A stretch of DNA of 64,000 bases from the NCBI GenBank assembly GCA_026686845.1, contig JAIVEN010000016.1, positions 2,187,501 to 2,251,500 of the forward strand. The letters run 5' to 3'. Below the pieces are notes generated by a model. That model saw only the letters and a list, made by a program, of their open reading frames with translations, was not told the DNA's origin and did no database searches. Position numbers and translations under genes: made by a program. Of this stretch, positions 1 through 12,540 are shown piece after piece (the stretch's first letter is position 1; each line of letters starts with the position of its first letter). The stretch is from Adenanthera pavonina. Lineage: Eukaryota > Streptophyta > Magnoliopsida > Fabales > Fabaceae.

Positions 1-942
1 TTATAATCAGCATTTTTGTTTGCTTCTTTGTAGGTTATATTTCTTTTATATCAAGTTTTTAAATTTTGTAAATATTTAATAACATTTGTACCTTTGTATC
101 TGTTCCTTCTTAAAATGTTTTTAAAATAACTCTGTTATTGCTCCAGTGACAGTTAATTAGTTGCCAAAGGTTGAGGCAGTTAAAAATGTTATGCATTTTG
201 TCTAAGTTTTGGAATGATATGGTGACGTTGAACTCTTGGCTCTAGCTGCTTGATAATGTCCATTTTCATTTCAAGAGATGCACTATTTGCATCGAAGATA
301 TCATAATGTGGTGATGTACTGACCAGAATGGTTTGTCTATAAATGTCAAGCACTGGCCTTGCTGTCAATTTTGTTCATTTTCAAAACACTTCTTTACCAC
401 ATTCATAATGTTGTGATTATAGATTACTTAAGTGGTGGCATACATAGGCACAGTGCTTGAGATCTTAGCTTCCTCAATTAATCATTTTGCAGTTTGTCTT
501 TTGTCCCAAAAGTAGAAGTAGGGACTTTATCTGATCTATTTCATATATAGGAAAATATGATAAGAAAATAGGGAGATTGTAAGTCAGTTAGAATACTCTA
601 ATATGAATAATTTTGCAAATGATTGGAGGAAAGTGTTTTTAGATAAAATGGAATGATGAAGGAATGCTTGTAATGATCCTAGGACCTTAAAGTTCATGTG
701 GCAAGTCAATTTATCACGTCATCCTTACTCTTTGCTTTTTTATTTTTATTTCTTTTTTCTTTTTTCTTTTAAATTACAAATTTCCTTCAACTTATTCATA
801 CTAATGTTCTCTGTGATCATGTTATTGTCATAATGTGATATTTGATGGTTTATTTTTTTATCAACGAAAATGTATGTGACTTTTGGCTGCTTCACTTATA
901 ATGCAATACTTTAATATTTGGTTGTATAGATTTTTAATGAAG

Positions 943-1400
943 GAGTATGTTCTTGGGTTGTGCAAATCATGCACTTGAAACTCTTGGATGTGATCCTTTA
1001 CATACATCAAGAATCATTAAACATAGTGGGACCAAGTTGTTACTTAAGTATAGCTTTCATTTTCTGTCTTTACTTGCTACTCCAAAATTTATAAGTCCAT
1101 CAGAATTTTTAGAATCAAGTTGCTTTGTGCCAGAAAATAATGTATAGCTTTGGTTTTGCATTTATATTGTTTTGCGAAGAAAATTATATAAACTTAAACT
1201 AATAGATCTGATAGGTGAATACTAATAATTGCAATTTAGAAGACATTTGACTTATTTGTGATTTGTTTATATTTGTTAGGAAATATAGAAAGCTAGATGC
1301 ACCAAAACCTTCACTAAGTATAGTTATGGAAATTGCTTTTAGGAGTACTCAACAACTTTCGAGAGACGAAAAACTTCTCCATGAACTAGAGAGCATGTGA
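943..1400 (+). CDS. Possible last two exons of a gene entering from the left (partial, unidentified)
   Basis: Two open segments can be joined by GT-AG rules: 943-1047 (begins SMFLGCANHALETLG, ends at a gtatag donor in phase 2) and 1280-1400 (after a ttgttag acceptor, continuing KYRKLDAPKPSLS and ending HELESM before TGA at 1398-1400). The phases agree, with AA|G forming a lysine at the join, which is the main support. The amino acid composition looks protein-like. The upstream acceptor (aatgaag) is weak, and an in-frame TGA at 938-940 means the exon cannot begin earlier. I do not recognise the family. Earlier exons would lie left of the window or in bases 1-900, where I could not define any. 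It may be a decayed gene. Confidence 0.35.
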
Positions 1401-2699
1401 CATGCTAATACATAAGGTGAATCATCTTGGATCCCCCTTCCAAGGGATTAAATTAGAATTAACGTAGATGTCTCTCATAGAAAAGAGTTGCTGCTTGCAG
1501 TGATATTGTCAAAACTGATAAGGAGGTGAATCCTAGGATATGGGAGTATCCCACTCTTCTGCTTTGCTGAGTTATATCCTACTATGATATGGGGTTGAAT
1601 CCTAGGATAAAAGCAACCATGTATACAAACAATTATTCTAAATTATTGTAATCCATGAATAGATAAATGTAAGAAATTGAATTAAGTTACTTCTTTGTCA
1701 GAAAAAATTTAATTTAATTAAACAACATATTAACTCATTAAGTTTGAATGAGATCATTTATAGATCAGATTTCATTATCTAAATATGATAATGAGTTATA
1801 CAAATTGCAACTCCAGATACTACCATACGTGCGCACACATAGAGCAAAGTAGTACATTAAGACCAAAATGGACTACTCGATCATAATTGAAGATGCTGTC
1901 ATATCAGCTGGACTAAGTCTCTAACTTTTTTTTATTAAATCTGGATTCCAATTTTTATTAATAAAATAGTTGATCCGCTTACTAAGTATTTTGATAAGGA
2001 GATGAGTTTTAAGAAATGGATGTTAAATCCATCATCCTCCTTTTCTTCTATTATGAGTATTAATATTCTCCTTTGTAGAAATTTTGTATAAATAATATTC
2101 ATTGATTGTCCTCTATAGAACCTCCTATAAAGGTCCAACAAATCAAAATCAAATGGTCACCTAGCAAATAAAATGAGTATTATAGCTTAATTAAGGATGC
2201 TTTCTATGTAGGGTTATTATGTATCATAAAAATGGAATGAAAGGTTACTATGTATCATGTAGGACCAAAGCAATCACATGACACAAATTATAAGTATTAA
2301 TGTATAGTTTGGTACTCAAGGTGACACATGCTCAAGTAATCACATGACACAACTTATAATTGTTACCATATAATTTTATACTCAAACAAGTGATACATGC
2401 TTAACTTGAATTTACTTGCCACTGATTAACAAAGTTAATTGAGACACAAATGCATGTCCAATAATAAATAATATGGTCATTTCGATTTACACATGTAAGA
2501 AAAAAAGTTTCCCGCTTAAGCTTAAGCTTTCTTAATTACTTTTTTTTTCCTCTTGTACTCCTTTCATTTCCTATATTAGCACTTGATTGATTATTTACGT
2601 TGTTTTTTAATTTCCATATTTATTTTTAGTAATGCATTAAATAATTGATAACTGAATAGATTTCTTATTCTAATCTATAAATATTTTATTTCCATAAAT

Positions 2700-2872
2700 T
2701 TTGAAGCTGCAATTATTATTGTATACCACATATAGAGATATCATAATATATGGACTATATACAAATACAATAATACCTATAAATCATAGTATAAAATAAT
2801 TATTTTCATACTTTAATTGCTCAAATTCATGGAAAAAAATTTCCGCTCATTTGCTCGGGTAAACGGCTCTAG
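2700..2872 (+). mobile_element. Helitron-like 3' terminus (copy 1)
   Basis: The segment ends in a short imperfect hairpin (ccgctcatttgctcggg, about 2843-2859) followed about ten bases later by CTAG and then T. A hairpin just before a CTRR end with insertion before T is the signature of plant Helitron 3' ends. The last ~40 bases match the copy ending at 3242. The 5' TC end was not located, so the start given is only approximate. Confidence 0.5.
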
Positions 2873-3009
2873 TAAGATGAATATAATTTAAAATAATTTG
2901 TTTGGATGAAAATAATAATTAAAAATAAAAAATATTTTAATAAATTTGTGTATTAAGGGCATTATTGTCCAACCAAATATAATTAAATCTCTTCTATTCT
3001 ATGACATAC

Positions 3010-3242
3010 CAAACATACTTATCTTGAAAATGTATTAACCAATAGATTAATTAATAAAAAAATTTGACAATTAATACTTCATCGAAAATAATGTTCCAAC
3101 ACCTTATTGAAAACTAAATTTGTATAATAAAATATAATTATAACTTAGATATAAAATAACATATATAATATCTAATTGTTCAATTTTTATTCTCATGTCA
3201 TAAAAAAATTTTCCACGCATTTGCGCGGGTAAACAACTCTAG
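3010..3242 (+). mobile_element. Helitron-like 3' terminus (copy 2)
   Basis: This copy has the same arrangement as the one ending at 2872: AT-rich body, a run of A and T, a GC hairpin (ccacgcatttgcgcggg, about 3212-3229), a short spacer and terminal CTAG followed by T. The hairpin pairs better here than in copy 1. Two related ends 370 bases apart could be nested non-autonomous Helitrons or one element with a duplicated end. The left boundary is approximate. Confidence 0.55.
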
Positions 3243-4480
3243 TTGATTATAAAACCAAAACAGACGATGGGATTTGCTAGGAGAAGAAGTAGGATGTTAA
3301 TTAATTATCATGACGAGTTGAAAGCAAACAATAAGATCTAAAAGTTTAATCAATGATTCCAATTTTAGGTGACTCAGGGAAGACCAGAGTTAGAGAGTTC
3401 GTAGTTCAAACTCATAATCAAACCTTTACGGAAAGATTTCTAAGCAGCTTCACAATCCGATGACCCATATCATACCTTCAAAACTGGTTTTTATTATTTT
3501 GAGGATTATATTCTGGAGTTTTAGACCGACCAGCTGAATATTATTTTGGGGACATACTAATTTGAGATATCGAAAGGAGGTAATTAAAAACCCATATCAT
3601 AGCACAAGTATATATTTTGTACAGTGAGAAATGGAAACCAAAATTTTTCTCATTTGAATCCTGGTCTAAAATTACAAAGTATCCTATACTAAATGCGGCA
3701 ATGAGGGTTTGGCGAGTGTTGAGCGAAAATTGTTACCCTTCCGATCGAGAAGTATTCTATTCTGTATTCCTGAAAAGGCATTCTAGGTATCCTTCTTTTT
3801 GAAAGACCTTATCGTTGGTCTATATTTGAGAAAATATAGTTTTACACATTAATTAAATGCATACTTTGTATTTTCAACCACCTTCTAAATGATCGGCCTA
3901 TTATTGTATTTCCGTCATTATCTTTGTCGCCCGGCCCTCAAGTTTTGTCTCAAAATACAGCAATGCTCAATGAGTTGTCAAAATATCTTTGGCTAAGGGC
4001 TATTTTAATTTGTTTAACTTAATTACTACAAGGATTTAATTTATTTGAATTTGAATGCCAAAATGGTGGAAAAAGTCATTCTTTTCTTATTTTTGAGTAC
4101 TCTGAATCAAAAAGAAATTTTTCCTGTTTTGATTTTTTTTTTAAAATTAACGAAAAATGATCGAAGATGCGGGTAAAATAATTATTCATTTCAGGGAAAG
4201 CCGTGATACGATGACGAACTCCAAATCTTGGGTCGGCTGAAATGGACGAGAGCCGTGGAAAGCCGAGCCGTTTCCGAAATTAAGAAGAGATTAAGCTCTT
4301 GCCCGAATTTAATTTCGCGATACCGTCGAAAAAAACCGGAAGCGCACGGGCTGTAAGCGGTAACCTAAAATGTTGCATTTGGGTTGAATTTGGGCTCAAT
4401 TTGATAGCCAACCCCACTACTTCTAACCACAGTCAGATTCTAACCCGATATCTCACCCCGACCACCTCACTTCGCTTGCT

Positions 4481-4490
4481 CTATTTAAAC
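4481..4490 (+). promoter_or_regulatory. Putative TATA box of the HD-Zip gene
   Basis: The sequence ctatttaaac is a good plant TATA element. It lies about 505 bases before the HD-Zip start codon and would place transcription start near 4515. The GC content rises here compared with upstream DNA. A long leader of roughly 480 bases follows, holding three upstream ORFs. Confidence 0.5.
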
Positions 4491-4589
4491 ATACAGAGAC
4501 TGTGAGCCCAACTTGATTGTGAACTGGTTCACACTCCACACGCCCATTCGTCCCCCATTCCCTGTCTTCCTTTTCTTCTTCAATTCCCA

Positions 4590-4904
4590 ATGTTTGACTG
4601 TGTAGAGTCTTTGTGCAGTGATAAAGGTGTGGATTTCAGCTTTGAAGAATTCAGAGATAAATTTGCTCTTTCTTCTCTATTGGCTTTGCTTTCTCCTTTT
4701 CATGGGTAAAGAGGGAGAAGGAGTACTGATAAACAAGGAAGCATACCTGGGAATCTGTATACAAGTCTACACTCTACAGTACTGTACAAATTGGTGATGC
4801 TTAAGACGAAATTTCCTTTTCAATGGCTCCTTTTAAGTGAACCCCCCTCCCCTCCTTGTCTTCAGCTTTTTCTTGAGATCTTAAAGATCCACTTGATACT
4901 TTAA
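4590..4904 (+). promoter_or_regulatory. Three chained upstream ORFs in the HD-Zip leader
   Basis: Three ATG-initiated frames lie in tandem: 4590-4709 (39 residues, starts MFDCVESLCSD), 4702-4797 (31 residues, starts MGKEGEGVL) and 4797-4904 (35 residues, starts MLKTKFPFQWLLL). The first and second overlap by eight bases. The second and third share one base in a TGATG stop-start. The main ATG follows at 4996. Some plant HD-Zip I mRNAs are known to be translationally restrained by upstream ORFs, so a similar role is inferred here. A 5' intron removing part of this stretch cannot be excluded, because a gtaaag lies at 4706. Confidence 0.4.
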
Positions 4905-4995
4905 TTAACCCACAGTAAAAAGATAATAGGATCCAAAAAACGCCCTGAGATCTAAGAAGATCTCCGCGGAGTTATACATATTTCATCTAGTGATC

Positions 4996-6194
4996 ATGAA
5001 GAGACTCAGCAGCTCAGATTCCATGGGTGCTCTCATGCCCATCTGTCCACCCACAGGTTTAATGAAACTTATTTGTTGCTGTTTTCTTGTCCCCTCTTTA
5101 ATTTTCCGCGACCTAATCCGTTTATATATTAATTAATAATTGTGAAACGTTTGATTCCGTCCAGTTTTCCTGTATTAGAATAAGAACAAGTTGTTCAGTT
5201 CAATTATGCTTCTTTCCTTTTTCGGAGATTCTGTTGACAAACGCTGTTGCACTAATTTTGTGTAATTGCACTGATTGATTTAGAGGAGCACAGTCCGAGG
5301 AACAACAACCGCGCGTATAGTCGGGAGTTCCAATCCATGTTGGACGGGCTAGACGAAGAAGGGTGTGTGGAAGAATTAGGCCATCCGACGGAGAAGAAAC
5401 GCCGTCTGAGCATGGATCAAGTGAAGGCTTTGGAGAAGAACTTCGAAGTAGAGAACAAGCTTGAACCTGAGAGGAAGGTGAAGCTTGCCCAAGAACTGGG
5501 ATTGCAGCCCCGACAAGTGGCTGTGTGGTTCCAGAACCGTCGAGCTAGATGGAAAACCAAGCAATTGGAGAAAGACTACGGCGTTCTTAAAGCCAATTAT
5601 GATGCTCTTAAACATAGCTACGACGCCCTCCAACAAGACAATGAAGCCTTGCTGAAGGAGGTATTGGATCAAAATCCACTCTTTTTATTATTTTTTCATG
5701 CCAGGATATTGAGAAGCTTAATAGTTTCGGCTTAATTTTTGTGGCAGATTAAGGAATTAAAATCCAAATTACAAGATCAAGAAAAGTTTGAAGATTTGTC
5801 GGTGAAGGGAGAGATAACGCAGCCCGATCAGTGCGACGAGAAAGTGATGGGAGTGGGTGGGGTACATCCTGAAAGCGCCATTCCGGTAGTGGAGTCGGAA
5901 GACTTAAATTACGAGTGTTTCAAGGGAAACGACGCCGGAGGAGGCTCACTCTTCCCTCCCGACTTTAACAAAGATGGCGCTTCGGATAGCGACTCAAGCG
6001 CAATCTTGAACGAAGATCCAGGCTCTTGTTCCTTGAAATTCAATTGTTCTTCATCGTCCTTTCAGTTCCAGAGAACGTGCCACACTCAAACTCAGTATGT
6101 GAAGATGGAAGAGCACAACTTCTTCAGCGCAGACGAGGCATGCAATTTCTTCTCGGATGAACAGGCCCCGACCCTCCAGTGGTGCTGGAGTTAA
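4996..6194 (+). CDS. HD-Zip class I transcription factor (ATHB6/ATHB16 type)
   Basis: Three exons, 4996-5056, 5284-5660 and 5748-6194, join in phase to give 294 residues. Both introns are GT-AG. The start is MKRLSSSDSMG, the conserved N-terminus of the ATHB5/6/16 clade, and an REFQSML motif follows near residue 33. The homeodomain spans about residues 58-116 and includes the invariant WFQNRRARWK of helix 3. It runs straight into a leucine zipper with leucines every seven residues (115, 122, 129, 136, 143, 150). The acidic, serine-rich C-terminus ends in a short tryptophan-containing tail (LQWCWS), as in relatives. Family members are nuclear, bind CAAT(A/T)ATTG-type palindromes as dimers and act in ABA, light and growth responses. 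Length matches ATHB16. Family assignment is firm; the exact orthologue is not. Confidence 0.95.
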
Positions 6195-7305
6195 AATGAG
6201 AAGGACAAAAGTGATTAATATTTGTTATTGTTATTCTTATTATGGACTTGCGAAGGAAGGGTTGTATCAAGAGTGGCGAAGAGACAGGTCAAGAGTTTTG
6301 TAAAAATGAGATGGGAGAGACGGAGCCGCTGAATCCTGAATGTGGGAAGACTGGGAAGGACGAGAGGGAGAGGGAGAGGGAGAAGGAAGAGAAGGGATTG
6401 GGAGTCGCATGAGGTGGGGTCAGATGTGAAATGCTGACGACTGAGGTTAATTATGATCTCCAAGCCGTGCGGGTGGGGTTAAATAATATATAAATATGAA
6501 TAATGAATCATCATTAGCTCGTAATTAAATCCATCTGTGCTGTAAAAATCTCTCATTAATCCCCTTTTAGTGGATCAATAATTATGCCTCATTAATTTTT
6601 ACTGTAGTCCGCCACTTGAGTAAGTTCTCCTATTGCTTGCTAGTCGTATTTACTATTTTATCCCCTCCCCCGATCTTTTTCACATTTCATCATCAAAATT
6701 CTTGTTCGATGCTTCTAAAACTAGAGTCTCTGGCTAGCCCATTTTCACTGGAGATTTGTTTCAGTTTTATCTGTTTGACAAAGTTCCTATTTCTTGTTTC
6801 TTTCCAAGTTATGTTGGAGAATCCCAGTTCTTCCAAATGGTTCAAAAGCTAGGCGTTATTCCTGTTTTTTTTTTCACCATTTCCTGTTTAAATATTTTTT
6901 CCGCATAAAAACGATAACAACATTAATATTAAATTGTATGACAGGAAGAAAGCAGTGAAAAGTACACAAGCTTTTTTTATGATAGACAGTGATATTTTTG
7001 CCAGACAATATGTAAAATAGAGTGCTTATTCCCAAGCAGCAAAAATTTGTCAATATTTTAAATTTATTGACTATTGAGAGATGAATGCATTTGGGTGACA
7101 CAGATTTAGCAGTCCTGTGGGTGGTGATCAATAAAATATGTAATTAGAGAATGACCCAGTGCAATGGATACACTAATGAAATGACGAAATATGCGTGTTT
7201 TTTATAGCATCAATAATAGTATGGTAATTCAAACAAATATTTACACCCTACAATTCATATTATAAAATATTTTTTATAAAATATACACATTAAACAAAAT
7301 TACTT

Positions 7306-7500
7306 TTTCATCAGAAATTTATAAAAAAAATAACCAAAATTCTCATTTTATTTTTATTAAATAAATTGTGTGCAACTTTCATGAGAATAGCCTTAAATTA
7401 CTTTTTTTTATCTCTGAAATTTATAAAAAAGTACTAAAATTTCTTATTTTATTTTTATTAAATAAATTGTGCAAGTAACTTTTCATGAGTAGAGTCTTTT
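7306..7500. repeat. Imperfect tandem duplication, about 100-bp period
   Basis: A segment containing 'tttttattaaataaattgtg' near 7350 recurs near 7451, with similar flanks on both sides (cat-cag-aaatttataaaaaa before, caact-ttcatgag after). It looks like a local duplication inside an AT-rich MITE remnant. No coding potential. Confidence 0.5.
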
Positions 7501-8921
7501 GAGCATAGAAAAATTAATGAAAGGGTAAAATTGAAAGAATTATATCTAATACTCCATATTATAATAGTTCTGTTAGAATCCTTATTTGACCTAAAATGTA
7601 AAGAATTATATAATTTTTAGTAAGTTTATATTTTTTATTTTTATTAATTATTGTCTTATAAGTTAGAAAAAGGAGAGAATAAGAATAAATTTTTAAAATA
7701 ACTCTTATTGATAATTAATAAAAGTACAATTGAAATGTTAGTTTTTGTTTTAGAATTTTAAGATGTTGAACTAATTTTTTTAATAAATATAAAATAGTTA
7801 AAAATCTTTTGAATAAGGGGAGCAGAGTACATATAAGGATTATATATATAGCATGTTGCAATAGTAAGATTTGGGGGAGTAATGACAGTAATTTGTTTAG
7901 AATGAGACAGCAATTAAGATCCAAAACTGATTGGTAGCATGGGGGGCAAACTTAGTTCAACTATTTTGTACTTATTCTGTCTAATCTTTCACAGGACGCG
8001 TGAATTTCGGAGAGGATTTGTCCAACTAAGAGCAGGACAAGTAGTTTTTTTTTAGAAAGATATTTAAGAATTCCATATGAATAAAGATATTTTTTTTAAA
8101 AGATTTAGTATTCCTATCAATTAAATTTTTAATTTAAATTAATTGAATTCAATATTTTTATTTCGTAATATTTTTATATGAAAATCTTTAAATATATATA
8201 TATATTTTTATCAACACACACGTGGGACTCTAGCCCAGTCATGACTCATGAGTGGGTGTGATAGGGTTTGGGAGGCTACCTAAGCTTTAACAAAAACCGA
8301 TGGGACAAAGAGGGAAAAAAAAAATGAAAACAAGAAAAGATGATTAAAGAGCAAGCATAAAAAGAAGAGCTCCATGATTGGATCCCAAAATTACGTCCTT
8401 GTTGGGAGCCGCAGCTCCTTCACCTTCTCTCGTGTTTACAAAAGTAAGTCCTCCAATTTCTTCTCCCGACAAATTTCTGCATTTTCAATGACGTACCTCA
8501 CCTCATATCATACAATTAGCAGTAGCACCCCACTCCCATCGTCAAATCAATATGCTAAAGCTCAAACTATTTTTTAAAATTATTAACCAAAAACAAAAGT
8601 CATAAACGGCCAATACCACGAACACCCCACGTAGCACTTTTGCTGTGATACATTTGCTTCCTTTTCTCTTTCAATAAATAAAAATGTCCATTAAATTAAA
8701 GTTTAATTTTAAAAATCTTAATTTCTTTATTTTATTTTAAATAATTTTTACAATGAACAACAGTTAAAATGTTACCAATTAAAAATGAAAAAAATACTAA
8801 TGAGGTTTAAAAAAAAAAATGAAGAAGCATTTGATGGAGTATAGCGAGTGTACGGCTTTGAGCTTGCAGTCGAAAAGCCGGGGTTTACTCTGATTGGGTT
8901 GCAGAGTCGCACATGGCACCC

Positions 8922-8946
8922 ATCTCTCTCTCTCTCTCTCTCTCTC
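8922..8946. repeat. (CT)n microsatellite
   Basis: About twelve uninterrupted CT dinucleotides. It sits in a short GC-richer patch with no open frame of note. Confidence 0.9.
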
Positions 8947-10091
8947 AGAACCTGCCTGATATTCTGATGTTGCCTTCGTGATCGTGCGTGCGACTACGTG
9001 TTTACGAAACCAGATATTCTACACGTGTACGGTGATGGGACACCTCCCCTAATGCCAAGTATCTGCCCCCCATGAAATTGTTGTGGTCCCTCCTCCTCCT
9101 GACAGGCCCCCTGCTTTCTACTCACCCACGGCTCTTTGTTTTTTTTTGATACCGTCACCCACCGCTCTCTAATTACCACTACTACCAATTTCATTTATTG
9201 CTCCTTCTAATTAATCATTTCAATTACTCTCTCCAGCATATTTCCTTCAATTTAAAATATAAAATATAAAATTTTTTTTAAAATTTTTTTTATTTCATAA
9301 TATAAGATATTATATAATAATTAGTTATAATTTACTTTTTTTTATCCCTATTTATTAATAGTCAGTCTCATAATTTATAATAAAAAATAGTAGAAATAAC
9401 TTTAATTATGAGTAATTAATAAGGATAAAAATGAGATATTGAGTTTTTTTTTAGAAGTTTAAGAGTATAACCAATTTTTCTTAATATGCGTGAAGTAGTT
9501 GAAAATTCCTTATATTTTAGACCGGAGAAAGTACATGATAAGATAAAAAAAATTTTTTATATAAAATTAATAAAAAATATTAATATTTTTATTTTATCCT
9601 TATTAAATGCTCTCATTCTATTATTATTATAAAAATAAAAATAAAAATAAAAAAATAAAAAATAAAAATATAATATAAAAATAATATTTACTATCCTATA
9701 TTTTGTATAAAAAATTTACTATACAAACCATCATATAATACAAAAAAAAATAATATTTTATAACTACGAGTTTTAATATAATACAAATACTATAGTACTC
9801 TCTATTTCATTTATAAGAAAAAATAAAAAAATTACCTATTAAAAAAATAAGTTAAAATTAATTAAAAATAATTAATTTATCTTATATTTTTTATTTTGTT
9901 AATTTATTCTTACTTAATTTATCTATTTCTCAATTCCTTTCAAAATGTGAATTATAATTCTTAATAATATTAATAAAAGAGAATAATTTTAATAAAAAAA
10001 TTAATATAACATTATTTTTTTTTATAAATAGAATAGAAGGAGTATTTTTTGATTATTTTTCTGCATTCCGAAATTGATTTCTTTAGACAAT

Positions 10092-10362
10092 TACTTCCTC
10101 TGGTCTATATTATAAAATATTTTATATTAATTATACGTATATTAAGAAAATCACTTTTTTAACTTAAATCAATATAAAAAATACTCATATTTTCTATTTT
10201 ATCCTTATTAAATATTTCATTTTATTATTATTGGAGAGTTATAAATAAAGAGAGATAAAATATTAAAGATATAGGTAAAATAAAAAAAAATTAATACCTT
10301 GTATGATGAATAAAAAATTTATTATAAAATATTTTTTATAATATAAATTGGAGGAGGAAGTT
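10092..10362. mobile_element. MITE, family A copy 1
   Basis: About 270 bp with inverted ends: the left end reads acttcctctggtctatatta and the right end is its approximate reverse complement (tataaattggaggaggaagt). The interior is AT-rich and non-coding and closely resembles the segment at 17143-17395, so this is a repeated family. The ends resemble Stowaway-type MITEs (Tc1/mariner), but the flanking TA duplication is not clear. Confidence 0.55.
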
Positions 10363-11589
10363 GATATTGGTGTGAGCATTGCACGGAACACAAGGGGATT
10401 TTCTCATGGTTCACAGTTCACATTCTGTGCTCAGCGGGTGACCCACTTCGGAGGATGTGGGACCCTTACGTTCGGCGTATTGACGTTTAAATTTTGTTGT
10501 TTACCATTCATTTGTACTACTATTATTATTATTTTAATTCAAAATAATATATGATGCCGATGCTTTGATTGCATTTGCGGTGTAATGCGCCGTAGAAAAA
10601 CACCCAGATTCCATGTTCTTGCTCCTGCCTTCTCAATCCTAATAATACTTTAAATTAGTGCGTTTGGTTAACTTCTTTTTAGATGGATAACTTATATCTG
10701 TGAATTTAAACGAAAATTTAAATCACTTGAATGAACTTGTTAAATTTACTATTTTCGTTTTTTAAAAAAAATTGTTGTCCAAAATAGCTGGGTTCCCCAT
10801 TTTTTTTTATAGGAAAGAAAAGAACCGAAGGTGGTCCCCCAACGTAAAGGTAGGTCCCCTACTCTATTTTCTTTGATGGGTGTATTGGTAGAGGCATGTG
10901 ATGGTGGGACCCATTGTGCATCAACCATGTCACTTTCAATCAACCTGGTCACCATCACGCAGAAATTGCATCCATCAATTGAACGCTGCGAACCTGGACA
11001 ACCAGAATTTCTGCCCTTTGATCTTTGAACGCTCCGATGGCTGACACCTCATAATGAATACACCATCGATGCTCTGCCACGTCAGGCTCAGGTTGTACTT
11101 GAACTACCACCAGTTGGATTGGTTAAGAAGGGTGGGCTGAACGGAAGCGTACCGCAGAGGATCCATCTACTCCTTCCCTCCTTGATATTAAAACACTGGA
11201 ATTGAATTGGCAGCACATCCTTGTTTTATTTGTGTTGATTGCAAGCCTCGCGAGATACTTTGCTTTATGGTGTTATTTATAATCCCACTTCTGGTGAGCC
11301 TCGCCAGTTGGCGGAATCAGTTTAGTTAATTAATTAATTATGATCATCAGTTGCTTTACTTTTCCTATTTATTTTGGGTATTTTATTTTCAGGCAGCAGC
11401 TTACACCCGAGGCGGCATGCTCCACTTTCCTCTCACAACATATACTATGTTTCTCTGTTCATGTATATAACTAGAGCAAATCCCACAATGCTTTCTTTTG
11501 CTTCTTAATTTTGAACAAACTCCTGAGTGAAATTTCTTTTTATTATTTTATTATTCTCTCTATTATACAATTGCTAAGGATGTGACTTT

Positions 11590-11611
11590 TATATATATAT
11601 ATATATATATT
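11590..11611. repeat. (TA)n microsatellite
   Basis: Roughly eleven AT dinucleotides in an AT-rich intergenic stretch. Confidence 0.9.
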
Positions 11612-12505
11612 CCATAAGGACGTGGATTTGAATATTCATGTAACTAATAATTTATAAATATCTCTGTAAGTATTTTTTAAATTTTAAAACATATTCTGAT
11701 CCTGATAAGTTTTCGAGGCCTAACTCACTTAAACTCTTCCCTTATTAAAAAACAAAAAAAAAGTCAACATTATGGTATCAAAACTCACTCCCAACTCAAG
11801 ACAAGAAACAGAAATATGCAAATTAATCATTACAATTTTAATTTGATCAATCACATTTTATTCTAGAACAACATCAATATTCTCGTCGTTTACTATGTCG
11901 ATCGGCGCAGAGAAATTAATCTAAACAAAACTGAACATGATAAAAATTGAATCTGAAAATATTTATATGTCGACTCTACTTGGTTGGAAAACAATAATGA
12001 AAATAACGAATTAAAAACAAATAAAATAGGAGTGAATATGTAAACCGACCTAATTTTGAAATTAAACTGTGTGTGAACAGAGAAAAAATATTGAACTGAA
12101 AATATCCTATAAAGGGGGGAAAAGCCGAGTGGAACAAATGTGAGGTCTGAAAAAAAAATTGTTATTACTACATAATAAAATTGAGAACTTTTGCATAAAA
12201 AAATTATAATTTATTTCTAGAGTTTAATGTATATTACAGATTTTTGAAGCAATGAATATTAAACTTATTCCACAAAAATCATCCACTAAACTCGGGCGCA
12301 TTAATTGTAGAAAGCAAGAAGAAATTAGACAATAAGAATAGTGGAGAATCATAATTAGTGTGAAATAAAAAGGAAGGAATGAATGGGAAATATAGATAAC
12401 GATGGAAGAGAGAGCTGTTAAAATTAAATTAAGAGTGTAATAATATAGAGAAGCAGCGTAGCCCCCACGACGAATGGTTAGGGGTGGGTGGTGTTATTAT
12501 ATAAG

Positions 12506-12540
<35 letters not shown>
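12506..12540. repeat. Compound (TA)n(TG)n microsatellite
   Basis: A short TA run passes directly into about twelve TG units ending at 12540. Confidence 0.9.

Larger units (their letters stand above)
1401..4480. other. Intergenic, AT-rich, with Helitron-type 3' ends
   Basis: No supportable coding exon is seen in these roughly 3.1 kb. A 61-residue open frame at 3617-3802 has no recognisable motif and no splice context. The only structured sequences are the two Helitron-like termini annotated separately. The last few hundred bases (about 4180-4480) become GC-richer and probably belong to the promoter of the HD-Zip gene downstream. Confidence 0.5.
6195..10091. other. Intergenic, AT-rich, no gene seen
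   Basis: After the HD-Zip 3' region (about 6195-6480, purine-rich and probably 3'UTR) there is no coding exon I can support. Open frames at 6616-6852 and 8374-8577 are low-complexity and lack motifs. The interval holds an AT-rich tandem duplication (about 7300-7500), a CT microsatellite, and A/T-rich stretches at 9240-10030 that resemble decayed MITEs. A GC-richer patch at about 8820-9200 may be regulatory. Confidence 0.5.

Noticed and set aside
3617..3802. 61-codon frame starting near 3617
   Set aside because: No ATG start, no similarity that I recognise and no neighbouring exon.
5376..5672. 98-codon frame antisense to the HD-Zip exon 2
   Set aside because: It is a shadow of the homeodomain coding strand; it has no motif or splice context of its own.
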